Shown in pieces: positions 21,791 through 34,000 of a stretch of 64,000 nucleotides of DNA. The stretch is from Turbatrix aceti (taxonomy: Eukaryota; Nematoda; Chromadorea; Rhabditida; Panagrolaimidae). The translations under genes and the position numbers were made by a program. Numbering within the stretch: position 1 is the first letter of the stretch; the number at the start of each line of letters is the position of its first letter. The notes under the pieces were generated by a model. That model had not been told where the DNA came from, did no database searches, and saw only the letters and a list, made by a program, of their open reading frames with translations. Location: positions 7,759,246 to 7,823,245 of the forward strand of contig OZ017770.1 in NCBI GenBank assembly GCA_963969345.1, given 5' to 3'.

Positions 21791-24330
21791 TAAGATCGTC
21801 AAAAGTTCACTCTCTTTTTTTTCAAAATTGTACGATGTGCGCGAATCGGGAAGCTGCTAACGGGCATATAAAGGCACAAGCAATTGGTTCCGTTATGGAG
21901 GGTACCTTAGCTCAACACATCTAATACATACAACAGCGGATCGGATCGCACTTGAACTTTAAAAACCCTAAACAGATTCAAACTAGTGCTGTTTTAGCCG
22001 CCGATCTACTTACATACTATTTTTTGGACACTACCATTGACGATGGAAAAATCAGTGTTAACAGGAACAAAATGCCTCCCATGTATTGTTGGAAAGACGG
22101 ACAAATGTCTGTAACGTACCAGCCAAGGGGACTGTTTTATGCAATCGCGGGGCACCGATATCCTCCTTGTAGTTCTCCCTGTTTTGACGTTCTTCTTAAT
22201 GTGTATTAGCATTTCGCAAGTGGCATGACTGTAATTGATCTTTGTCCTCGGTATGTCTGTGTTTTAGGGCAGTGAAAACTTTTTACCGCATCTTGCTGGA
22301 CATGATTTACAAGCTTTTGTTTCTAAGGTTAACTGAGGTTATAAATAGTTTACTGTGTATCGCGTTCTAAAAAGTATGCTTTTCCCATTTATTATATTTC
22401 TTGATCTCATTTATATCTGACTTCTTTGCTATCAGATGATTTTTTTGAATCCAAAGTTTGTTTCATCACAATAGTTTTTTTGATAAGAGCAAAATCGATT
22501 TGACCATGTCCAGTCCAAATGATTTTGTTTTCATATTTTTGAGCAGTATCAAAGCCAATGTTTTGAACATTGTAAACCAACAACATAGGAGTTTTACAAA
22601 TAATAAATACCGACAATGATGATTTGACATGACGGTGTCTTACTGTCAATTGTTATTTTGTATGGCGAAACCAACAGCAACGTAGTTAGTCGTCGTCTTG
22701 AAGTTCGACGCTAAAGAAACTAAAAAAAACTATTTCATAAAAGAGTATTTTCTTTCTATTTGCGTGCCGTGCCGTATTTTACAAATTGGAAAGGAACTAT
22801 AAAAATAGTTTTTTTTTCGAAAATCGAAATAATGTCGACCCTTTTTGGTATTCAAGACGTGACTTTCGTCGCATTGGAAGTCTCAATACGATTTTCTCCG
22901 TGAAGCGTTCCTTTTCTACAGTATTCATATTTTTTTCAGGTAACATCTCGTAGAAGTATATCGGCAACATCAAGGAAAAAAATTTCCTGCTCAGCGTACT
23001 TGTTCAAACGGATTTGTTGGTCGGCAAATTAAAATGCAAAAAAAAGAGTAATGTTATTTTTTTTCTACTAATTAGCCCATTTTCATATAACCTTTGCACC
23101 AACAGTGTTTTCTTTTCCTTTTTTCCTTGCAAAAGGGCAACTTGACATTACATAAATCGGAAGAGCTGTTGAGCACAGTAGTAGTAGTACCTGTTTTTTT
23201 TTTGAATTTGAATTCTCCGAGTTTTTGGTGCTTTAGAAGTTCAAATGACGCCGGATGACACAAATGCCAAAATCGGCTACTTTGAAGGATTTTGTTTAAA
23301 TGCCGCATGCTAATTTTGAGGGTGAAGGTATTATTTTGGATAAAAAGGCTTCTTAGTTTTAAAAAAAGCGGCGTTGAGCTTTTACATATCTGGCATACAC
23401 CGACGCGCCAAGGGGCCAGGCATTCATAGAGCGACCACATCCGCTTCCAGAGATAACGGAAGTAATTCTCCAACCTAAAGCAGACCACCGCTGGTGGAGC
23501 CCAGACACACTGCTTTCATTCATAATGCCCGTGTTGTTGAAAATCTCCTCTCCTCGGCATTTGGAATTCTGCTTGACGTGACTGTTGATGCAAACAAGGT
23601 CGTTCTGCGAACCGAGAAAAGTGTATGCAAACTAGTCACAACTTCTAGGCCGCTGAGCAATGGGTCTTTTTTTGCCTTTGTTGACTCCGGCTTGGCGCAA
23701 TGTTGTAAGCAAAGCCAGCGTTCATTCACTAAATTGGAATTTCACGCTAGGTCACCACAACCCGTCCCTTCGTTTTGCTCTGCGGTCGCTTATGACACCC
23801 ACAAAATAGTGGACGACACACAAAAAAACAAAGGATGAGTAGCACCTGAGCAAGGCGAGCGTTGACTGGAATGTGTTTTTCCGGGAGACAACACATATGA
23901 TGACTGGATCGAGGCGATAGTATGTGGTAGCCATCTGTTTGCAATCTTGCTGCCTCCCACGCACGCGTTCGGACACTGCCTGCATTTGCACAGCACTTGC
24001 AGGTTTTCTTGTGTGCTCTCAAAGTAAGCAAAGTTTTTTTTTAATCCGAAACCATGTATCAATATCAATAAAAGCCATAGTTTGCGGGAGGAGGACAGCC
24101 AGCCATGTTTGTCTTAGAAAAAAAAAGGTGAATGGCATTTCAATTTCGAGCAGTCGTTCATATCAATGACATTCTTCGGTTCGTGCTTGCTTGTTGCTTT
24201 TGGCTTTCTTTTGTTCAAATGTACTATGTATTGTTCGCGTTCCACTCCTCGGTATAGTATGTACAGTGATATCACACTCTAATTCCTGCAAACACAGTCT
24301 CTTTATAAAAATGTTTTATTTATTTTTTTG
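21791..24330. other. Gene-poor interval
   Basis: A TATA-like box (TATAAA, 21867-21872) is followed by only short frames. The longest frames (21952-22209 plus, 23072-23488 minus, 23494-23838 plus) have no domain, signal peptide or splice partner that I can support. Possible small or lineage-specific genes cannot be excluded. Confidence 0.35.
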
Positions 24331-27300
24331 AATGCCGTTAATTTAAAAAAATTATTTTGTATTGTTTTTTTTTTGATTCTGCATCAACCCTCACGAATCA
24401 AAAAAAAAACAACGGTTGTCAAGGTTGAGTACAATGCTGCTTTGATGACACATCAAAAAGTTTCCATGACAAAACGATGCTGTAGATTTATGTATCTACA
24501 ATCCCATAGTCCGTCATTTATGTCAGTGTGCATTTAAAACTATTTAATAGTCTAAAAAGATGCATACTAAAAAATGACTGCCTTGTTGCTTGCTAGTACT
24601 GTAAGTGCAATCTGTACATATTACGAGTTTGCTAGCTTTTGTGTCAGTCTAGTGTAAGAAATATGTAAAAAACGTCAGAAATTCTAGTCATGTTTGACGT
24701 TTTTTTCGGGAATGTGTAAACTTGTCTTGCGCACCTTGCGTGGTATGTACGCTTTTTATAATGATATACGTTGGTGTTGCAAAACACTATTTTTAGTAAA
24801 AAAAAAGAATCACGACATTTTACTTTTTAAAAACTAATGCTTCATTAAAATTGTTTAATGTACTGTACATATGTGGTTTTTTGCGCTCACTTTTTTTCAT
24901 GTAAAGCTCTTTGCAGTAATTTTAAGAATATTGCTGCGATTATCAAAGGTCAAAAATAGTTTTTTTTTCGTATAAATTCTGTCTTTATCAGACTTCATTA
25001 TAACCCCCATGGTCCTTTTTTTTCTGCTATCTGCGTGGGCTCGTTTGCATGCACTTATGCATAGTGGTTGTCCAACTTTATGCAAGGAACAAGACAAGAA
25101 TGTTTTTACCATCAATCTTTGCCACAACTCTTTGGTGGAATTTTTGTGCTTCGGTATCTTGTTTTTTTTTTCTTCGTTCAAAAATTCTATTCTCCTTACC
25201 CTAACTAAAACAACGGAGTGTTGGATGTTAATGACAACATGAAATTTCATTTTGGAATAATCTATGCGAGAAAAAAAAAACAGAATACAAATTTTAGTTA
25301 GTTTTTTTTTTGACTGCTTGGGGGCGGAGAATGATGGTTTGGATACAAGATGGCGTCTCTGTGCGTCGTTAGATCCGGCTTGTGAGTGATTTTTTTCTTT
25401 ATTCGTGCCCCTTCCGCTATGACCATACGATTTGTCATTTTATCCCTTAGTCTTATGACGGGAATACATAACGGCCTCTGATAGATGGTGAGAATCACTA
25501 TTATTTACAAAAGCCATTTTTCATCGCGAATTTGGAATATTTCTTAAGGCATTTCCGTCATGCATCACATCGCATTACGCTCGCGCTGTCACTTGGTCTG
25601 GTTTAATCACGCACTGCATTTTGGGGGTATCATACGTAGTGATTTATGGCTTCTAGGATAATAAAAATTGAATTAAGGGGGAGGGGAGTAATTCTTATCA
25701 CAACCCCATTCCATTGAAGTTTTACCGTCGTTGTTATCGCATTTCCGTTTTGCATTTTGCATTTTGCGTGATTATACGTATATAACTATTTTTGTGCACC
25801 AGAATAGCATTAGTATTACCTCCTTTCACTTTTTAATACGTTTTTAAACGGTCGTAATTAAATATCACGTCGTCTTTCTTCCCTTTCCTTTCCTTTCCGA
25901 CACGCCAACGCGCAAAAGAAAAGTACATTCGCGTTACCTATTTATTTCCTTCTCTCGCTGCCGGATAAATTTTTTGTTTGCTTTTTTTTGCATATATTGT
26001 TTTTTTAATGAATCGCTTGAACGTTTTTATCAACTTGTAGTTCCTTCGCTCGCTGCGTGTCACGTATCCCCCAAGCTGTTTGTTGATGTCTTATAGCTGT
26101 TTTTTGCCCCACACGTAAGAATAATACGATATACTTGGGGCGGAGAAAAAGTCCCTAGGCACACATGAACTGTGTTCATTACTGTTAAACCTTGATTTCT
26201 CATTTTAGTATTATTTAACGTGCAACTGAAGCGGCTATAATGTCGAGAATGATTATAATTTTTTTTCTCATTTTCTCTTAATTATACTCTTAATTTTGAT
26301 AATGAGTTTATTTAGGTGTCAAAGATGATCGCAGAAATTCAGCGTTCTTTCAACTTTTTATCTTAATTTTTGTAAGCCCGTGAATTTCATACACAATTTT
26401 TTTTTTGCATTTTCTAAAAGTTTTTCAACATAAATGAAACACAAACGACTTTTTGCAATACATTTCATTTTTTTGTGTATGACGTTTTAAACCGGAAACA
26501 CATAATGTGCAAAGTGTCATTGAGATTTGTCACAAACGGAGCGAATGCTTATGACTCTACCAGAAACTGTGACAGTTTCCTTGTATTAGCGTTATCCGTA
26601 TGCTGGCAAGAGCCTGGGGATAAAAACTAATCTATCACGATGGATTTACGTTCTTTTTTGAAATAAATAAAATAATAATTTTTCTCTGAATGAATAGCTC
26701 TTTTTTACACTCACAATCAAATTTTTGCATTTTCTGTCAATTTTACTTTTTATCACATATCGTGCGTTAATTCACTGAAAACTTAACTATATTTGGTACA
26801 CGCGTGGAAACATATTTACACAGCGAGAAAACCATTAAGCAAAATTCCCGCATTGACTGTCACGGCGCAGTTTGCCCCTTGCTTCATTCAGTTGGTTTTT
26901 TTCAATGGTGTCGCAAGTGCCCTCTCCATTTGTTTTGGAATTGGCATTTTTTGACAAAATGCACTTTGTCTATGAATTGAAAATAAACAAAAAAATAATC
27001 ATAATAATACATGTAAAAAGGTCTTAAAAACATTAGAGGGAGGGAGCTATGTGCATGTTTTTTAGGCGCTAGTGATGATTACTTTTTATACTTTCATAAA
27101 TATTTATGCTCAGGAGTGTGTAACTTTTTTAGATACCGTAATAATTTTGGAGTTGATAGAACTTGAAAAAATGGTAGAAAAATGAAGCTAACAAACTTTT
27201 AGAAACTTTTTGACGTTCCTGAAAATGCTTTCAGCCATAAATTTTTCGGGCAAAAAATTCAAGGTAGACATAACTTTTATGTTCACCCCGATGTTAATAT

Positions 27301-28736
27301 GCTTTACTTCCGGATGACACAGTTGTTGTCGAGTTGCGGCAGTTTTTTTATTTTGTTATGACATTAGGAGGACATTATATTATTATATAACGCAGTGAGT
27401 AATTGCACTTTTTAAATAAAAAAAAAGTATGTTGCCATGATTTTTGGCTCTGTTTATTGGGTTGTTCTAAATTTAATCACAATTAATTAACCACATTTTT
27501 AATACATGATTTTGATCTTTAATTGGATGATAGCCATTTAGGTAACAAGTTTTAGGTTAGACAAGCATACGGCCAATTTTTTCAATTTGCTTAAACCTTT
27601 TTTTCAACCTCAAGCACTTTATTTCTGCTCGGGTACACTCTATTTTTGATTGCTACATTGTGTTGTCTAGCTTGTTAGTTGTCTGTTAGCTGAGGTCCAC
27701 TTGTGCATCTTCACGTGGATAAACCAACCTTTATGCTTGAGAAAAAGAGCGCGTAATCCTTCCTGTCCTTAAGCGCAGCTTGAGCTAGCCATGCTTATCC
27801 CCTGCAATCGTATACAGACACCGTATTTCAAAAATCGTCATTAAATATCACAGAACAAATGATTCTGGCTATTTTTTTTGCCTCAATCCTCGTGAAAATT
27901 CACAAAAAAAGGACGGCCACGCATCTGCGCCTGTCGGTGTGGAGGCGTCACAAGTTGCAGAAATTGTTCGACTTGTCGAGTGACAGCGGTTGTTAAAAAG
28001 CTTGAATGGAGGCGAGGCGTACGAGGAATATGTAGGTCGCTTTGGGGTGTCGTTTAGTCCTTCCTGCGAAATTGCGATTACGTCTAGATAGCAGTGCTCT
28101 GATTGCCAAGCCTTTTTATGCTAGCAAGGCTGTGTTTAGCTAGGTGATTTTCTCTGCAGTCATTTTTACCCTCAGTGTGTGTTTTTTTTGGAAAACGTGA
28201 ACTGAAATTTATATTTTATTTTAAGAACAGAACTCTACAGTTGCCTGCTTTATTATGCCATTTCTACCCGGGAACGGGTATGGCATGTTCAAATGACCTC
28301 ATTATTTCGTGCGTGATGTACAAGGCATCTTTTTTCCCCCCTTCTAATTGTGAGTTTTCGACCTGGATGAATCATTTTCTTGCGCTAACACATTCATTGC
28401 ATTGCACGCATTAGCATTCACATTCCTGGGATGTGTTTTTTCTTCATTAAAGACCCCTTCTAATTGAACTCATGCCACGCTGATGTGATTTGCGCACGAC
28501 GCCCGCGCTAGTCTACGTTCTTTTTTGCCTGATATCGGTGACGTTTCTCAAACGCTGGTTTTTTCTATGCCCTGAGGTCTAAAGACAATTTAGCAACAAC
28601 ACAACGGCTTCCTTATCACAAGTCTGGACGGGTGGGTAGCCTGTGTGTCGCTCGAGAAACAGTTGTTTAACTTTGTTGATGACCGCTGATATTCGGCTTT
28701 GTTTCTTTTGAATCAGTTTAAAACTTTTTTTTTTCA
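24331..28736. other. Gene desert upstream of the MAP kinase phosphatase
   Basis: About 4.4 kb of AT-rich sequence, with almost no open frame longer than 60 codons between 25500 and 28170. I see no coding exon, tRNA or tandem array. It precedes the MAP kinase phosphatase gene and may hold its regulatory DNA, or an untranslated gene that cannot be recognised by eye. Confidence 0.4.
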
Positions 28737-28741
28737 GAACA

Positions 28742-30213
28742 ATGATGGAGTTGGAGCATAAAGCAGAAGCTTTCTCCGCATCGGTTCCCGAAATCGCGAG
28801 CACATCCAATTTTTCTGAACTTGCCATGGTTAATGCCGAAGAACTGGCAGCCGTCCTGTTGTCAAAGGTGTACGAAACAGAAGACAATAAACCCGTCGTG
28901 CTTGATTGCAGGCCTCCTGGAGCGCTTCCCGTAAGGCTGTGACGCTGCGCGCATGTATGTATGATTGATAACATTTGTCATTGCAGACCATACGTCATGC
29001 ACATCCTATCTTCCTGCCCGGAGTTCTGCTTCGGCGCCTCAACAACGGCACCATTCAGCCGACGTCTATCAGTCCCGTGCTTGGAACGTCCAATCGGAAC
29101 GTAATCATCGTGCCGGACTCTATGCAATCAAGTTCTCTGGCTTCCCGAGTGTGCAACAACTTGCTTCGGCGCCATTTTACAGTCGCATTTCTAAGCGGTT
29201 AGTTGACTTTTTTTTAATAGCGCAATTACTTTTTTTTAAATATTTATTTCTGGTTTGGCAAATTTTGTTATGCAAAGCGTTTGCGTCAGTTGAAACATGC
29301 TTACTGCGCCGAAGAATACTAATTTGGTTTTTATCATTTTTTTTGCTTCTTCAGATGATGTACAGGAACTCGCGAACATCAGCCCTGAGCTTTGCACTGA
29401 AAGTGTAATCAACGGACTCAACGTCTTGGCCGTTCGCGATTTCAACAAACCCTCCGGCGATGGTCCTGTCCGCGTCAAAGACGATATCACGGTTTCGGAG
29501 GATTCTGGGCGTCGTCACCGGTGCAAGGTGCACTTTCCGGTACAGATCTTGCCCTATCTCTATCTTGGCAACGACGAAACCGCTAAGGACAAGGAAATCC
29601 TTAAACGGTACGATACTTTCGAGCAATTTGCATAAATAATAAAGTTGTTTTAGCTACAACGTACGCTACGTAATCAACGTAACAAACAATCTCCCTAATT
29701 ACTTTCACGACGATCCAGAATTCAAGTATTTACGCATCGGAGTAGACGATACTTGTTCCCACAATCTCATTGAGCATTTTCCAAGTAAGTTATTCTTGTC
29801 TATCGTGTTCATTTTTTGTGTGAATAATGCAAAGCCAAAAAAACAATTTGACAAATGTGTTTTCACTGAAAAAAAAATTACTTGATGTTTTAGCTGCTAT
29901 TTCAATCATTGAACAAGCTCGTGACGAAAAAAAGGCAGTGTTTGTCCACTGTTGGGCAGGAATCTCGCGTTCCGTCACCATCTGTCTCGCCTACCTCATG
30001 CAGGCAACACACAGCACACTTGAGCAGGCTTTTGATTTTTTACTCAAACAAAATGGATCAATTGCTCCAAACTTTCACTTTATGGGTCAGCTGATTGACT
30101 TTGAGCGTAGTCTCTTCGACAAGACATCGACGTCGAGCGCTGCCTCATTGCAATCAGCATCAAACCTGTCAGCTGTTTCCTCGGAGACGTCGTCTGGGTG
30201 TTCGACGGTCTAA
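28742..30213 (+). CDS. lip-1: MAP kinase phosphatase (rhodanese + dual-specificity phosphatase)
   Basis: Five exons: 28742-28930, 28987-29197, 29355-29607, 29654-29784 and 29894-30213, with consistent phases, 367 residues. MAP kinase phosphatases remove phosphate from both Thr and Tyr in the MAPK activation loop. The N-terminal rhodanese/CH2 domain has [26 protein letters not shown] (the paired Arg of the kinase interaction motif) and NVIIVPDS. The catalytic domain starts about residue 185 ([15 protein letters not shown]), includes YLRIGVDD (general acid region), and has the signature HCWAGISRS with Cys281 and Arg287, then [16 protein letters not shown]. The Ser-rich tail is short. The layout best fits the DUSP6/7/9 group (C. 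elegans lip-1). The ATG is 4 bases after a TTTTTCAG acceptor. A candidate AATAAA lies at 30542-30547. Confidence 0.9.
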
Positions 30214-31060
30214 CCGGCGATCATTTGTCGCTGCCAATCATTTTGTTTGATGTGGAATGTTCATACGCAAGTATATATGTACCAATGAAGGCAAAAACCC
30301 ACCAATGAAGTTCTCTTTTCTTCTGTTCTAACCTAATATTTGTCTCTCCTCCTTTTTTTTCTCACCAACGTCTACACCCAAAAAAAGTAAACCATGATTG
30401 AATAACATACATTTTTTATCGGGTTGATGATCTATGTGTGTGCCTGCGATGAAGCTAACAACCGTATCCCCCCAACTTTCAGCACGATTTTGTTTGTTAT
30501 TTTCTGTGATAATTTTGTGTATCTGTGTCATATTCGGCGAAAATAAACATAATAGTAAATAATTTATTAGAGAATCATTTGTTATAGCAAATCGCAGTTT
30601 TTCAAGGAGAGAAACGGAAGAATCAGCAAATTCAGCAAATCGGGCAAAAAGTTAAGTGAAAATGGCACAGACTTGACTTAGAAAAGCCATGAGTATTGCA
30701 GTTTTAACAGAATATGAATTTTAGTAAAGCAAGTGAGATCGCTATAAAATTTTGTTGAGATACTAATATAAACTTTGACCACAGATTTAGAGTCTTCGGC
30801 AATACCGCGCATTCAAACTCTAGACAATTTAGTAATCGGCTGATGAAGAGGGAAAGTAGTAGAATTGTAATGCACTGAGGATAATCGACAACCGGTGTGT
30901 CAGACACGACTCTGCTTGAAAGCCGACGTGATGAAATAACTTACTGCTACTATCAGACTGTAAAAATGCAGATTGTAAAGTGTTCGGAGCAAATATTTGG
31001 TTATATGAAAACAAAATAAGAAAAAAAAGTGGAAAAGATAAGATTCTCAGATGCGCCAAT
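30214..31060. other. 3' flank between convergent genes
   Basis: Contains the likely 3' UTR of the MAP kinase phosphatase (AATAAA at 30542-30547) and that of the minus-strand ONECUT gene. No coding feature is supported. Confidence 0.5.
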
Positions 31061-34000
31061 TCATGCAGTATCGTCAAAAATATAATCTTCTACTTTGATT
31101 TGACTGGGTGAAACGGAGATGGTAACCATGGTGTCGTCTTGTCTTTCCTGTTCTCGTAACTTTTGTTCTGCAAGTTGTTCGGCTTGTACTTGTTGAACCA
31201 CTTGTTGTACCTGAGCCTGCAGCTCAAGCATCGATTGTGCATTGTAGTCTCCTTCACCCGAGGCAACGCTCGAGGGCGTAGTCGCGCTCGTACCAGAGCC
31301 ATTGGAAGCCGGATTTTTGGTTTCGTCATTCGCCGATGGCCGATCGTGACCCCGCCGACGGGCGTTCATAAAAAAGTTGGCAACAGTCGTGGGATCCAGG
31401 TTAAGCTGCTGCGAAATCATGAGTTGCATTTCCTTGCTCGGTCTCTTGGTGGCTTTGAATATGGCCTACAATTCATTCATCGTGTATCGTGGTGCAAAGG
31501 CTAACTTGGGGGGGGGGTACTTACTTGAAGGGTCTTTCTCTGAATATCAGTAAAAACAAGACGAGGCTTCTTCGGCGGCGGAGGCTGCTTACTGGGCGTC
31601 GTCTGTTCTTCTTTCCTCTTACATGCTAAAATTATGCATAAAATGAATTTTTCATGTTCACTAATACACACTGTCTCCTTGTTTTCACCCTCTTAAACAT
31701 ATAATTTTTTTGAAGCCAAGACTTATCTAAGGCAAATATAAAAACAATAGCCTCTATTTGTCATGGTCCGGCGCCAAGTTGAATGTTAGTTTTGTCATAT
31801 TTTGAAGGCCGTCAGCTTACTTGGCTTTTGAGCCATCCCGAAAGAGTGATAGATCGTAGTTACCGATAGAAACAAAAATAAATCCCGCAGGACAACGGTT
31901 TGTGACTGACCGACCGCCTCTGTCTTGCACGCATTAGATTGCCTCGCTGTTTGTTTGTTACACACCAAATGTGCGGCTTGTTAACTAATCCCGTTTTTAA
32001 TGGTGATATCATGCCGCAGTTTTTTGACAGAAGATAAACATTTATGCGAGAGAAGGAATAAAGCAAGTAGCGTCAGCTGAGTAAAAAAATATATATTTAT
32101 ATACCGATAAAAGGGTTAAAGCCGGACGAAATGTAATACTACCTAGAGGGGGGTTGGTTGATGCATGCGCGATTTATCGTTTTCAAAGCAATAAGGAAAA
32201 TGGTGCAATGACATCCAACTGAGAAAAAGAGAAATTTGATCCTTTTTTAAAGGATACAACTACGTCTGTGTCACATGGTGCGGTACCACAGCGTATCGGT
32301 AGGCCTATTTTTAGTTCGCGCAAACTGTGAAAAAAAGTGGCCACTCGGCTGAGGAAAATTTTTGCCTGCGCGCGCACCCTTGTTTTTCTTGAAAGTGCAC
32401 CCCAGATAATCGCAAAACAAAAATATTAAGATGCAAGTGTTTGTTTAGATTGATATTGTCATCGATTAAGCACATTCTTGCGAACATTTTGATGCCATTT
32501 TTGAAAAAAAATATTTATTGTGAGTCTCGCTGCATATTTCCAAAAACAGACATTTTTAAAAACGTTTGTGATAATTTCACAAAAAGTGTTCTGTACAGAG
32601 TTCTGAAATTTTTATGACAGATGCATACGGTGTTGAAGAAGGTATCCTGAAAATTTGGTGCAATTTCGCCTTGGAATTTTAAAGTTAGCTGCTGATAACT
32701 GTTTTTCCTTATAAAGGTGCGCGCAAGCACACCCCTCTGTTCCTACTCAGGGTACTCTAAAAACATTTTTTTGGTTGGAAAAATGTTCGACCCCTTCACT
32801 ATTGGAATATTAAAGCAATCGGAACTTCAATACACAATTCGGGCGAGTGTCGTCGTCTAGTCGAGGAAGCACGGCGACGCGCACGAAGTTGCGGCAACAA
32901 GAAACGGGTGCCGCCGCCGATTGACCCTTCAGGGATGTACCTGAGTACAACTATCGTGTGCAGTGAACGACTATCATGTGCAAGGCAAAGAAGTTGTTCT
33001 GTTTCTGGTCAAACAACTCATTGAAGGGTCAATCGGCGGCGGCACCCGTTTCTTGTTGCCGCAACTTCGTGCGCGTCGCCGTGCTTCCTCGACTCGACGA
33101 CGACACTCCCCCGAATTGTGTATTGAAGTTCCGATTGCTTTAATATTCCAATAGTGAAGGGGTCGAACATTTTTGTAACCAAAAAAATGTTTTTGGAGTA
33201 CAATGAGTAGGAACAGAGGGGTGTGCTTGCGCGCAATTTTACAAGGAAAAACAGTTATCAGCAGCTAACTTTAATATTTCAAGGCGAAATTGCACCAAAT
33301 TTTCAGGATATCTTCTTCAACACCGTATGCAACTGTCATAAAAATTTCAGAACTCTGTACAGAACACTTTTTGTGAAATTATCACAAACGTTTTTAAAAA
33401 TGTCTGTTTTTGGAAATATGCAGCGAGACTCACAATAAATATTTTTTTTCAAAAATGGCATCAAAATGTTCGCAAGAATGTGCTTAATCGATGACAATAT
33501 CAATCTAAACAAACACTTGCATCTTAATATTTTTGTTTTGCGATTATCTGGGGTGCACTTTCAAGAAAAACAGGAGTGCGCGCGCAGGCAAAAATTTTCC
33601 TCAGCCGAGTGGCCACTTTTTTTCACAGTTTGCGCGAACTGAGCGATACGCTGTGCGGTACGTTTTACTCCATGTGCCACGGACACATTTATCAAGCAGC
33701 TGAATTTGTCTGAGTGCATTGAGCATATTGGGAAGCGTAAACAGAGTGTCCAATAGTCTCCAGGAAAAAAAAGAGACACAACAAAACCGAAATTGCAACC
33801 GTCAATGACGTGTCTCAATGAAATGCCGCATGTCACCGGTGGCATGACTACATATTTTTGAGTAGGATCACTGTCTGTGCTGGCATCTGTTCACTTCGTG
33901 ACACTTTTTTATTATTATTTTTTTATTCTATTCCTCAACGCGGAAGTGACGTTTCGATTTGGATTTTGTGGTACAGGTAATTCAATAGCGTTGATGCTGC

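Noticed and set aside
21952..22209. 85-codon frame downstream of a TATA-like box
   Set aside because: The frame is not reached by a sensible start from the TATA position and resembles no protein.
23072..23838. Adjacent frames of 138 codons (minus) and 114 codons (plus)
   Set aside because: No recognisable domain, signal peptide, splice partner or codon pattern.
32515..33438. Two nearly identical 71-codon frames, one on each strand
   Set aside because: They are mirror images created by the foldback repeat, with no start context, splicing or domain. Not genes.
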